From TMED26 sp002694075 (GTDB taxonomy: Bacteria > Pseudomonadota > Alphaproteobacteria > Thalassobaculales > Thalassobaculaceae), in contig JAYYDT010000042.1 of the NCBI GenBank assembly GCA_036160575.1, positions 1 through 34,818 on the forward strand: DNA of 34,818 bases, written 5' to 3'. Below, in pieces: positions 15,430 to 24,200 of this stretch. The notes under the pieces are model-generated. The model saw nothing but the letters and a program-made list of their open reading frames with translations. It was not told the origin of the DNA and did no database searches. How positions within the stretch are numbered: the stretch's first letter is position 1; each line of letters begins with the position of its first letter. The position numbers and the translations under genes are program-made.

Positions 15430-16317
15430 ATGTCGCACACCCTCGCCCTGATCGGCCTCGGCAACGCCGGCGCGGCCATGTGTCAGGCCCTGATCGCCAA
15501 AGGCGTGACGGTCATCGGCCACGACCCCGACGCCGCCCGCACCGCCACCGCCCGCGATCTGGGCGTCGACTGCCGAACCTCGCCCGCCGAGGCCGCCGCC
15601 GGCGCCGACGCGGTCATCCTGTCGCTGCCCAAGCCGGAGATTTCCATCGCCGTGGTCGACGCCATCCTGGCCGCCGGTCACCGGCCGCCGGTGATCATCG
15701 AGACCAGCACGGTCACCCCGGCGACCGCCCAAGCCTGTCACGCCGCCGCCAAGGCCGCCGGTGTGCCACTGGTCGACGCCGCCATCGCCGGTGGGGTGGC
15801 CAGCATGGCGGCCGCCGAGATCACCTTTTTCCTGGGCGGCGACGACGCCGACAAGGCGCTGGCGCGGCCGTTCCTGGACCTGCTGGCCGAACGGATTTTC
15901 GAGCTCGGCCCAATTGGCGCCGGGATGGGCGCCAAGGTCGTCAACAATGGCGTCATGCACGCGGTGATGGTGGTCCTGATCGAGGCGTTCGCGATGTCGA
16001 CCAAGCTCGGCGTGCCGATGCAGACCATGATCGACATCCTCAACCGCGAGGAAGGCTTGATGCGGCCGCTGGTCCACCGGGTCCAGGAACGCATGAAAGA
16101 CGGCAATTACACCGCCGGCATGTCGGTCACCAACGCGCGCAAGGATTCGGTTCTGGCGCTCGAGACCTCGCAACAATTGGGGGTGCCGTTGTTCGCCCAT
16201 ATCGCCGCCCACACCCCTTATGAAATCGCCGAGGCGCGTGGCATGGGCGAGGAAGATTACGCCGCCCTCGCGCGCTTGTGGGAGGAATGGTCGTCGGTCG
16301 ATTTCACCGGCGCGTAA
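15430..16317 (+). CDS. 3-hydroxyisobutyrate-dehydrogenase-family NAD(P) oxidoreductase
   Basis: A 295-aa beta-hydroxyacid dehydrogenase. It has an N-terminal IGLGNAGAAMCQAL Rossmann loop, the substrate-binding segment DAAIAGGVASMAAAEITFF in place of the usual DAPVSGG, and the catalytic lysine Lys169 in GMGAKVVNNG. The all-helical C-terminal domain is complete. Family members oxidise 3-hydroxyisobutyrate, tartronate semialdehyde, D-glycerate or related compounds. The altered substrate loop (AIAGG for PVSGG) means the substrate should not be assumed. The spacing of 32 bp from the preceding gene and 19 bp to the next indicates an operon. Confidence 0.85.
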   Translation: MSHTLALIGLGNAGAAMCQALIAKGVTVIGHDPDAARTATARDLGVDCRTSPAEAAAGADAVILSLPKPEISIAVVDAILAAGHRPPVIIETSTVTPATAQACHAAAKAAGVPLVDAAIAGGVASMAAAEITFFLGGDDADKALARPFLDLLAERIFELGPIGAGMGAKVVNNGVMHAVMVVLIEAFAMSTKLGVPMQTMIDILNREEGLMRPLVHRVQERMKDGNYTAGMSVTNARKDSVLALETSQQLGVPLFAHIAAHTPYEIAEARGMGEEDYAALARLWEEWSSVDFTGA

Positions 16318-16336
16318 CGGGACGAGGGACCAGGCC

Positions 16337-17593
16337 ATGAGCGATCGCGACCAACGCCAAAACATCGTCGTCGTCGGGGCCGGCGTGGTCGGCACCTGTT
16401 GCGCCCTCGAGGCGGCCATGCGCGGCCATCGGGTGCGCCTGATCGACCCACGGGCGCCCGGCACCGGCACCTCCTTCGGCAACGCCGGCTCGATCGCCAT
16501 CGGCTCGATCTGGCCGACCTCGACGCCGGGGCTGTGGAAGAAACTGCCGAAGATGATCGTCGACCCAACCTCGCCGGTGCAGACGCGCTGGGCGACCTTG
16601 CCGAAAATGGCGCCCTGGCTGGCCCATTTCTTCGCCGCCGGCCGGCCCGGTCGGGTCACCGAGATTTCCGCCGCCCTCGCGGCCCTGGCGCAAACCGCCA
16701 TGGACGCCCACAACGGCCTGATGAAACGCCATGGTATCAATGGCATCATTGAGCCCGTCGGTTGGCTGAAGGTTTACCCGAACCAGGCCAGTTTCGAACG
16801 GACCCGCGCCGAGCGTGAGGCGATGGCCGCCGCCGGGGTCAACACCGAACTACTCAACGCCGACGAGCTGCGCCAATTGGAACCGCATCTCGACCGCCGT
16901 TTCACCGTTGGCTTCTTCCAGCCCGACAATGGCTTCGTGACCAATCCGCTGACCTTGACCCAGGCCTATGCCGACGCCTTCCGCGGCTTGGGCGGCGAGA
17001 TTTTTCAAGAAGAAGTCCGTGATTTTGAGATTGGCCCGGCCGGGCCGACCAAGGTGATCACCGATTTGGGCATGCATGACTGCGACCAGGTGGTGATCGC
17101 CACCGGCGCCCATTCCCAACGCCTGGCCCGCCGGTTGGGCGCGCCGGTTTTGGTCCAGGCCGAGCGCGGTTACCACGCCAATATCGTGCGCGACGGCCCG
17201 TCGCTGTTGCGCCGGCCAACGGTGATCGGCGATGTCGGCTGTGTCATCGCGCCGATGACCGACGGCTATCGCATCACCACCGGCTCGGAGCTTTCGACCC
17301 CCGACGCGCCGCCCGATTTCAGTTTGCTGCGCCGCCATGTGGCGATGGCCCGCAAGGCCCTGCCGGGGATGGATGGCGACGTTAATCGCGAATGGATGGG
17401 ACGCCGGCCGGCGACACCCGACAGCTTGCCGGTGCTCGGCCGTTCGCCGCGCCACGGCAATGTCCTGCTGGCGTTCGGCCACGGCCATATCGGCCTGACC
17501 CTGTCGGCGCGAACGGCCCAGATCATCGGCGATTTGATCGACGCCCGCGACCCCGGTATCAACCTGGCGCCCTATCGGGCCAACCGCTTTTAA
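16337..17593 (+). CDS. FAD-dependent amino-acid oxidoreductase (DadA-like)
   Basis: A 418-aa DAO-family flavoenzyme. It has an N-terminal VVVGAGVVGTCCALEA loop (glycines 14, 16, 19), GTSFGNAGSIAIGSIWP (FAD contact typical of D-amino-acid dehydrogenases), a central substrate domain and a C-terminal FGHGHIGLTLSARTAQIIGDLI flavin-binding end. D-amino-acid dehydrogenase small subunits have this order and length. The start ATG 16337 follows GAGGGA; the ORF extension to 16220 overlaps the previous gene and is rejected. Its stop overlaps that of the convergent N-formylglutamate amidohydrolase by 4 bp (TTTTAAGC region). It probably deaminates a D- or N-substituted amino acid for catabolism. Confidence 0.85.
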   Translation: MSDRDQRQNIVVVGAGVVGTCCALEAAMRGHRVRLIDPRAPGTGTSFGNAGSIAIGSIWPTSTPGLWKKLPKMIVDPTSPVQTRWATLPKMAPWLAHFFAAGRPGRVTEISAALAALAQTAMDAHNGLMKRHGINGIIEPVGWLKVYPNQASFERTRAEREAMAAAGVNTELLNADELRQLEPHLDRRFTVGFFQPDNGFVTNPLTLTQAYADAFRGLGGEIFQEEVRDFEIGPAGPTKVITDLGMHDCDQVVIATGAHSQRLARRLGAPVLVQAERGYHANIVRDGPSLLRRPTVIGDVGCVIAPMTDGYRITTGSELSTPDAPPDFSLLRRHVAMARKALPGMDGDVNREWMGRRPATPDSLPVLGRSPRHGNVLLAFGHGHIGLTLSARTAQIIGDLIDARDPGINLAPYRANRF

Positions 17594-18426
17594 GCGGCGG
17601 CGAAAGCCGCCAGGGCGGCGATCATGGCGGTCAGATCGGCTTTCACCTGGGCGAAGTTATCGCTGCGGGTGATCGCCCGCTCGTCCATGTAAAGGGCGCG
17701 ATTGACCTCAATTTGCAGGGATTCGCGCCCCGCCGCCGGATCGCTGTAGCGGCGCACCAATTCCACGCCTTTCAACCCCTCGTTCACGCCGACATGGTAG
17801 CCGGCGGCGCGCAAATTCTCGACCACCAGCGCGGTGAAAGCATCGCCGGCGGTGGTGCCGTCGCGGGTGCCGATGACAAAATCCGGCCGCCGCATATCGC
17901 CCTCGCCGAACACCGGGTTGCCATATTCCGGCATCGAGTGGCAGTTGACGTGCAGAACCTTGCCAAAGCGGTCATAGGCCGCGTTTAGCGCGCTTTCGAC
18001 GGCGGCGTGATAGGGCCGCCAATAGGTCTCGATGCGGTTGCTGACCTCGGCGTGGCTGAGCTTGCGGTCATAGATCGGTTTATCGCCGTCGATCATTTTC
18101 CAAATCAGCGAGGCGCCGCGACCGGTTTTTTCGGTCGGCACCACCGGATGCGGCCAGCCGTCGGCGACCATCGCCAGGTCGAGATCGGTGATATCGCGGT
18201 TGGGATCGATATAGGCGCGGCGAAACTGGGCCAGGATCAGCGGCGCGCCATGGGCCGGCGCGGCGCCGAAAAGATCCTCGACGAACCAATCGTTGACGCG
18301 TTCGCACACCGCCATATCGAGGGCCGGACGAAAATCGTCGGGATAGAGCATGCCGGTATGCGGGCTGTCGAAAACCAGCGGGCGCGGCGCGCCTTCGGCC
18401 GGGATGACGGTGACGGCGTCGGTCAT
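17590..18426 (-). CDS. N-formylglutamate amidohydrolase family protein
   Basis: A 278-aa protein of the FGase family, zinc-dependent hydrolases that release formate from N-formyl-L-glutamate in histidine degradation. Visible motifs are FDSPHTG (near 19-25), AQFRRAYIDPNRDITDLD, PTEKTGRG, VLHVNCHSMPEYG and LQIEVNRALYMDE near the end. The start at ATG 18426 overlaps the stop of the upstream DUF2817 gene (ATGA) and is preceded by GAGGAGAA. No hut genes are nearby, so a relaxed or different N-acyl amino-acid substrate is possible, in keeping with the peptidase it is coupled to. Confidence 0.85.
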   Translation of the reverse strand: MTDAVTVIPAEGAPRPLVFDSPHTGMLYPDDFRPALDMAVCERVNDWFVEDLFGAAPAHGAPLILAQFRRAYIDPNRDITDLDLAMVADGWPHPVVPTEKTGRGASLIWKMIDGDKPIYDRKLSHAEVSNRIETYWRPYHAAVESALNAAYDRFGKVLHVNCHSMPEYGNPVFGEGDMRRPDFVIGTRDGTTAGDAFTALVVENLRAAGYHVGVNEGLKGVELVRRYSDPAAGRESLQIEVNRALYMDERAITRSDNFAQVKADLTAMIAALAAFAAA

Positions 18427-19532
18427 GGGCGATTCTCCTCTTCGTACAAGCCGGCCAGGCTTTGGCGCTGGACTTGACGCGAGCGCCACAGCACCGCCTC
18501 GCGCCAACCGGTGATCGCCGGGTCGTACTGATGTTTCAAGGCGTCCTTGATCGCCCGCGCCGTCGGGTCGGCCCAATCGACCGGTCCCTGGGCGTGCAGC
18601 CAATGGTCGGCGCGTAGCGCTTTCAGGCCCTGATCCGGCGGATAGGTGCCAAATTCCAAGGCGACATAGGTATAGGCGTCGCCCAGCTTGCGGTCCCACA
18701 TCTCGCGCGACGAACCATGGATCGGGATCGACACCGAGGTGCCCAGATCCGGCACGCCGACGAAATCGCCATACATGTCGATGACACGGCGAAATCCGGG
18801 TGAAGCGGGCGCATGACCGCAAATCGGCTCGCCATGGCCATGCGGGCCGAGACCGGTGTGATAATCGACGACGACCGTCAACTCACGCGCCGGCAGCTCG
18901 AAATCGTCGATGATGGTCTCCAAGGTGCGGCGCGCCCAGGTCGGCCCGAAACCGCCGAAAAACACGCTATGGGCATGTTTGTACTGGCCTTGCTTGCGGG
19001 CCATTTGAAAGGCCCGCTCGCCATGTTCGGCGCGATAGGCGGCGATTTTGGCGTCGGCCGTCGCCAAACTGGCGTCGTCCAAAGCGGCCGGCACGAAACA
19101 ATCGACCAGGGCGTCATGGCCGGGGTTGTCCGGCACCGGCTGGTCGAAATCGATGTAATTGCGGTTGAGATCGCACCCCTCTTCGGTCACCCGCCGCTGC
19201 CAAGCGAACCCGTGGGGATTGATGGCGTGGACCAGCAAAACCGCCGCGTCGGCCGGCAAAGCCGCCGGACCGCCCTGGCGCAGCCAGTCGATCTGACAGG
19301 CCGAGCCACAGAAACCCTCGACCCCATGAGTGGCCGACATCATCACGAACACGCGGCGGGCGGTGACCGGCCCAACCCACAGACAATCGGTCGCCAAAGC
19401 CCCCCCATCGGGGCCCGGCAGCGGGTTATCATAGGTTTTGGTCATGGCGCCGGCGGCGGCGGCGTGGAAGCGCGCGCGGGCGTCGGCGTAGCTGTCGGCG
19501 AAACACGCCGGGATGGCGGTGAGCACGGACAT
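18423..19532 (-). CDS. DUF2817 family (M14 carboxypeptidase-like) protein
   Basis: A 369-aa protein of the DUF2817 group of zinc carboxypeptidase-like enzymes. The apparent ligands are His69 and Glu72 (THGVEG) and His225 (VDYHTGLG); Glu293 (ALEFGTYP) is the likely general base. NRNYIDF and NPHGFAWQRR give the substrate-carboxylate region, as in M14. No signal peptide is seen, so it should be cytoplasmic and cut imported peptides or N-acyl amino acids. It overlaps the FGase gene by 4 bp. ATG 19532 was preferred to longer in-frame starts because these would run into the divergent sulfatase start region. Confidence 0.82.
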   Translation of the reverse strand: MSVLTAIPACFADSYADARARFHAAAAGAMTKTYDNPLPGPDGGALATDCLWVGPVTARRVFVMMSATHGVEGFCGSACQIDWLRQGGPAALPADAAVLLVHAINPHGFAWQRRVTEEGCDLNRNYIDFDQPVPDNPGHDALVDCFVPAALDDASLATADAKIAAYRAEHGERAFQMARKQGQYKHAHSVFFGGFGPTWARRTLETIIDDFELPARELTVVVDYHTGLGPHGHGEPICGHAPASPGFRRVIDMYGDFVGVPDLGTSVSIPIHGSSREMWDRKLGDAYTYVALEFGTYPPDQGLKALRADHWLHAQGPVDWADPTARAIKDALKHQYDPAITGWREAVLWRSRQVQRQSLAGLYEEENRP

Positions 19533-19659
19533 GACGCTCCATCTCAAAAATGCAACTTGACGGCGCGGGGCCGGGGCGGCACCGCTTATCGGCCGGGTCA
19601 GTGTCGCCCAGCCGGCGACCCAAGGCAAGGCGCGCCTCATCCAGGAAAGGACCGCCCCG

Positions 19660-21188
19660 ATGGCGAAAAACGTGCTGCTCATCACCGCCGATCAATTTCG
19701 CGGCGATTGTCTCTGGGCGCTGGGGCACGATTTCGTGAAACCCCCCATCTCGACGCGCTGGCCAGCGACGGCGCCTTGTTCCGCAACCATTATTGCCAGG
19801 CTACACCGTGCTCGCCGGCGCGGGCCAGCTTACTAACCGGGCTGTACCAATTGAATCACCGGGTGGTCCGCAATGGCACGCCGCTGGATCGCCGCCACGA
19901 CAATCTGGCCCGTATGGTCCGCCGCCATGGCCATGACCCGGTGTTGTTCGGCTATACCGATCAGACCCGCGACCCGCGCGAGACCGCCGGCGACGACCCT
20001 TGGGTGGCGACCTTCGAGGGGGTGCTGCCGGGCTTTCGCGCCGATGCCCGCGGCGGCGTCATGCTGGACGGGGTCGGCCAGCCCTGGCGTGATTGGCTGG
20101 TCGGCCGCGGCGTCGCGGTGCCGGCCAAGCTAGAGGATTTGTTTCTTCCCGACCCGGCGCTTTACCCCGATCCCGGCGCGCGGCCGACCCTCGACCCGCC
20201 GCGTTTTGGCGCGGCCGAGACCGAGACCGCCTTTCTGGTCGACCGTTTTCTCGCCTATCTGGAGGGGCGCGGCGGCGCGCCTTGGTTCGCCCATATGTCG
20301 TTCCTGCGCCCGCATCCGCCGTTTTGCGTGCCGGCGCCCTATAACGGGCTGTTCGACCCGGCCGACATGCCGGCGCCGACGCGCCGCCCCAGCGTCCATG
20401 ACGAAAGCCGCCAACATCCCTTCCTGGCGGCCCTGCTGGACGTCAATCCGGCCTTTCACTTCATCGTCAACGGGACCGGCCCGGCGGCCACCTTCGACCT
20501 GGCCGACGTGGCGCTTTTGCGGGCGATTTATTTCGCCATGATCGCCGAGGTCGACGCGCAAATCGGGCGCCTGATCGAAGGGTTGCGGGCCGCCGGCGCC
20601 TATGACGACACCTTGATAATCTTCACTTCCGACCATGGCGAGATGCTGGGCGACCATTTCCTGTTCGGAAAATCCGGGTATTTCGACGGCGCCGCGCATA
20701 TTCCCCTGATCATTCGCGACCCGGCGGCGGCGCGCGGCGGCCATGTGATCACGCATTTCACCGAAAATATCGACATCCTGCCGACCATCCTCGCCAACCT
20801 CGGCATCGCCGCGCCCGCCGCGCTCGATGGCCACGCCCTCCAGTCCTTGATCGACGGCGTCGAGCCGGTCGCCTGGCGGCGCGCGGTGCATTGGGAGTTC
20901 GATTTCCGCGATTTCGCCGACCATGTCGCCGGCACCGCGTTATCGGCCGACGCGTGTTCGCTGGCGGTGCTGCGCGACCGGCGCTTCAAATATGTTCACT
21001 TCGCCGGCTTGGCGCCGCTGCTCTTCGATCTCGAAAACGATCCCGACGAGTTCGACAACAAGGCCGCCGACCCGGCCTATGCCGGGGTGGTCGCCGAATA
21101 CGCCGGGCGGATGCTGAGTTGGCGCATGCGCCACGGTGGCCGCGAACTGTCCCATTTGCTGGCAACGCCGGCGGGAATGATGTCATAA
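19660..21188 (+). pseudogene. Sulfatase / phosphonate monoester hydrolase homologue with a frameshift
   Basis: Two frames together give one alkaline-phosphatase-superfamily protein. Frame 1 from ATG 19660 (AAAGGA upstream) reads MAKNVLLITADQFRGDCLW...HDFVK. At the A3C6 run (19738-19746) the frame must change to continue with PHLDALASDGALFRNHYC. One additional A gives FVKTPHLDALAS, the family consensus, and a 509-aa product. Further support is the formylglycine motif CSPAR (Cys51 after repair), FTSDHGEMLGDH, KYVHFAGLAPLLFDL and an end resembling rhizobial phosphonate monoester hydrolases. As written, translation from ATG 19660 leaves the homologous frame after about 27 residues. It may be a true disruption or a one-base sequencing error. 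It diverges from the DUF2817 gene across 127 bp. Confidence 0.83.
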
Positions 21189-21229
21189 TTTCGGCCACAT
21201 CCGTTTTCCGCAGTCGGAGGCCGCGCGCC

Positions 21230-22204
21230 ATGAGCACCGAGAATGTCGATCCCCCCCTCGCCCCCGACATGGTCAAAGCCGTCGAGAAGATGGCCGAAAT
21301 CGCCGCCGAACAGGGGCTCGGCGGCCGCCGCGAGGAGATGAGCCCGGCCGAGGGCCGCGCCCGCATGGAGGCCGAACGGGCGTGGTGGAACGACGACCTG
21401 CCGGCGGTCGCCAAGTCGGTCGACACGGCGGTCGACAGCGACCATGGCCGGGTGCCGGTGCGCCTGATTTATCCAACCGACGCGGCCAACCCGCCGGTGC
21501 TGATCTATTTGCACGGCGGCGGCTGGGTGATGGGCAGTTTGCAAACCCACCACCGGGCGATGCGCTATCTGGCGTTGGCCAGCGGCGCGGTGGTGGTGGC
21601 GGTCGATTACGCCCTGTCGCCGGAGGCCCGCTTTCCGGTGGCCCTGGAGCAAAGCCTGGCGGTGATCGATCATGTCCGGAACGATGGCGCCGACTGGGGG
21701 CTCGATCCGGCCCGCGTCGCCCTGGGCGGCGACAGCGCCGGTGCCAATTTGGCGGCCGCCGCGGCCCTGCGTCTACGCGATAGCGGCGCCAGCGATCTCG
21801 CCGCCCTGCTGCTGTTCTACGGTGTTTTCGATTGCGATTTCGAAACCGCCTCCTACCGCCAGTTCGCCGATGGCCGCTATGGCCTGTCGCGCGAAATGAT
21901 GGAGATTTTCTTCGACCATTATGTCGGCCCCGACGGCGCTCGCGACGACCCCGGCGTGGCGGTTTTGGCGAATGATCTCGCCGGCCTGCCGCCGACCCAT
22001 GTCTACGCCGCCGAACTGGACGTGCTGCGCGAGGATTCGGTGCGCTTTGAAAGCAAGCTGCGGGCCGCCGGCGTGCCGGGCGATTTCAAAATCTACCCGG
22101 GCATGGTCCACGCCTTCATCAACCTCACCCGCATGGTCGACGACGCCCATGATTTGATCGACCGGGCGGCGGGTCAATTGCGCGAAAATTTCGCCGGCCA
22201 CTAG
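21230..22204 (+). CDS. Alpha/beta hydrolase, HSL-type esterase (first of tandem pair)
   Basis: A 324-aa hormone-sensitive-lipase-type esterase. The oxyanion motif is HGGGW (95-99), the nucleophile is Ser169 in GGDSAGAN, and Asp264 (AELD) and His294 (GMVHAF) complete the triad. The N-terminal helical cap carries ERAWWNDDLP, also present in the next gene. Its substrate is probably a short-chain ester. ATG 21230 has GGAGG 9 nt upstream; the ORF extension into the sulfatase gene is rejected. The gap of 10 bp to its paralogue indicates co-transcription. Confidence 0.88.
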   Translation: MSTENVDPPLAPDMVKAVEKMAEIAAEQGLGGRREEMSPAEGRARMEAERAWWNDDLPAVAKSVDTAVDSDHGRVPVRLIYPTDAANPPVLIYLHGGGWVMGSLQTHHRAMRYLALASGAVVVAVDYALSPEARFPVALEQSLAVIDHVRNDGADWGLDPARVALGGDSAGANLAAAAALRLRDSGASDLAALLLFYGVFDCDFETASYRQFADGRYGLSREMMEIFFDHYVGPDGARDDPGVAVLANDLAGLPPTHVYAAELDVLREDSVRFESKLRAAGVPGDFKIYPGMVHAFINLTRMVDDAHDLIDRAAGQLRENFAGH

Positions 22205-22214
22205 GACCGACGCC

Positions 22215-23177
22215 ATGACCGCCGGTGACCTTTTCGACCCGCAAATGCGTTTGGCGATGGCGATGAAAGCGGCCATCGCCGAGCGCCATGGGCTGGTCTC
22301 CGAGGGCACCGGCGTGACCATCGCCGAGGCCCGCCGGCAATATGCCAAGGGCCGTGCCTGGTGGAACGCCGACGCGCCGCGCTTGGCCCGGGTGATCGAC
22401 GATCACCTGCCCGGCCCCCATGGCCCGGTGCCGGTGCGGCGCTATTACCCGACCGCCGCCGACGCTTTACCGGCGATCCTCTATTTCCACGGCGGCGGCA
22501 ATGTGGTCGGTGATTTGGACACCCATGACAAGGTCACCCGGCTGATCGCGCGGGCCAGCGGCTGCGCGGTGGTCGCCGTCGATTACCGGCTAGCGCCGGA
22601 GCATAAATTCCCCAGGCCCTTGGACGATTGCCTGGCGACGGTCGACTTCCTGCGGGCCAACGGCGCCGGCTGGGATATTCGCGCCGACCGCTTGGCCGTC
22701 GCCGGCGACAGCGCCGGCGCCCGATGGGCCCTCCACGCCCTCATCGCCGAACGCGACAGCGGGCGCCGCGCCCTGGCCGCCGGTGCGCTGATCTATGGCG
22801 CCTATTACGGCGACATCGCCTCCCCCTCCTACGCCAAGTTCGGCGGCCCGGAATTCGACCTGCCGGTGGCGGATTTGGCGGTCTATCGGGAGATGCTGCT
22901 GGACCCGGCGCGGCCGGACGACCTGGCCCGCCTAAGGCTCGATGACGCGGATCTCGCCGACCTGCCGCCGGTGCATGTCTATGGCGCGGGGCTGGACCCG
23001 CTGTTGGACGATTCGGTGCGCCTGGCCGCCGCTCTCAGGGCCGCCGGCAACGCCGGCGATCTGGCGGTCTACCCGGGCGTGGTCCATGCCTTTATCCATT
23101 ACAGCCGGATGGTCGATCAGGCCGGTCGTCTGATTGACGACGTCAGCGCCGCCCTGGCCCGCGATTTAGCGCCCTAG
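22215..23177 (+). CDS. Alpha/beta hydrolase, HSL-type esterase (second of tandem pair)
   Basis: A 320-aa paralogue of the preceding gene with the same architecture: HGGGN (92-96; the first copy has W at the last position), Ser166 in AGDSAGAR, Asp261 (GLDPLLDDS) and His291 (VVHAF). Shared blocks include RAWWN, VVAVDY.L.PE and the DSVRL segment, so the pair arose by tandem duplication and then diverged. The change of the residues flanking the oxyanion hole and nucleophile (W to N, N to R) suggests a different acyl specificity. Confidence 0.86.
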   Translation: MTAGDLFDPQMRLAMAMKAAIAERHGLVSEGTGVTIAEARRQYAKGRAWWNADAPRLARVIDDHLPGPHGPVPVRRYYPTAADALPAILYFHGGGNVVGDLDTHDKVTRLIARASGCAVVAVDYRLAPEHKFPRPLDDCLATVDFLRANGAGWDIRADRLAVAGDSAGARWALHALIAERDSGRRALAAGALIYGAYYGDIASPSYAKFGGPEFDLPVADLAVYREMLLDPARPDDLARLRLDDADLADLPPVHVYGAGLDPLLDDSVRLAAALRAAGNAGDLAVYPGVVHAFIHYSRMVDQAGRLIDDVSAALARDLAP

Positions 23178-23270
23178 AAGGGATTGTCTAATGCCGCTGG
23201 CGGGTTGATTCACCCCCGCCGCTCGCCTATGTTCCGCGCTCGTTTGGTCCGATCGACAAGGATGGCGGCG

Positions 23271-24200
23271 ATGGCCCCCGCGTTTCCGACTGGTGCCGAA
23301 GGCGATCCGCCGCCGCGTGACTTCCAGTCCCTTATCTTGACCCTGCAAGCCTATTGGGCGGCGCAAGGCTGTGTCATCCTGCAACCCTATGACATGGAGG
23401 TCGGCGCCGGCACCTTTCACCCGGCGACCACGTTGCGCGCGCTCGGTCCCGACGATGTCTGGAATTGCGCCTATGTGCAGCCGTCGCGCCGGCCGACCGA
23501 CGGGCGCTACGGCGAAAATCCCAACCGCCTCCAGCATTACTATCAATTCCAAGTGCTGATGAAGCCCTCGCCGGAGAATAGCCAGGAGTTATACCTCGGC
23601 TCGCTGAAAGCCATCGGCCTCGACCCCCTGGCCCATGATATTCGCTTTGTCGAGGATGACTGGGAAAGCCCGACCCTTGGCGCCTGGGGCCTTGGCTGGG
23701 AGGTCTGGTGCGATGGCATGGAAGTCAGCCAATTCACCTATTTCCAGCAGGTCGGCGGCCTCGAATGCGACCCGGTGCCGGTCGAATTGACCTATGGGCT
23801 GGAACGGCTCGCGATGTTCATCCAAAACGTCGACAGCGTTTACGACCTCGACTGGGACGGCGTGCCCAAGGACCGGGGCGGCAAGACCTATGGTGATATT
23901 TTCCAAGCCGCCGAATGGCAATTCTCGACGCATAATTTCGAGCTCGCCGACACCACCGCCCTGCTGCGTCATTTCGAGGACGCCGAACGGGCCTGCGCCG
24001 CCCTGCTCGAGCACCGACCGGCGGTGCCTTTGGCGGCCTATGACCAATGCCTGAAAGCCAGTCATTTGTTCAATCTGTTGGACGCCCGCGGCGTCATCAG
24101 CGTGACCGAACGACAAGCCTACATTGGCCGGGTGCGGGCGCTGGCCACGGCCTGTTGCGAAAGCTGGGTGGCCGTCGGACGGGAGCGGGCCGATGGCTGA
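23271..24200 (+). CDS. glyQ: Glycyl-tRNA synthetase alpha subunit
   Basis: A 309-aa catalytic subunit of the bacterial alpha2beta2 glycyl-tRNA synthetase. Diagnostic stretches are FQSLILTLQAYWAAQGC, QPYDMEVGAGTFHPATTLRA, CAYVQPSRRPTDGRYGENPN and LGWEVWCDGMEVSQFTYFQQ, covering the class II active site. ATG 23271 was chosen because AAGGA lies 8 nt upstream and the length matches the family; in-frame starts at 23184 (TTG), 23229 and 23262 are less likely. It overlaps glyS by 8 bp, as expected for stoichiometric subunits. Confidence 0.97.
   Translation: MAPAFPTGAEGDPPPRDFQSLILTLQAYWAAQGCVILQPYDMEVGAGTFHPATTLRALGPDDVWNCAYVQPSRRPTDGRYGENPNRLQHYYQFQVLMKPSPENSQELYLGSLKAIGLDPLAHDIRFVEDDWESPTLGAWGLGWEVWCDGMEVSQFTYFQQVGGLECDPVPVELTYGLERLAMFIQNVDSVYDLDWDGVPKDRGGKTYGDIFQAAEWQFSTHNFELADTTALLRHFEDAERACAALLEHRPAVPLAAYDQCLKASHLFNLLDARGVISVTERQAYIGRVRALATACCESWVAVGRERADG

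Noticed and set aside
18813..19745. Upstream extension of the sulfatase frame
   Set aside because: It runs antisense to the DUF2817 gene and lacks homology; the real N-terminus is in another frame from ATG 19660, joined by a frameshift.
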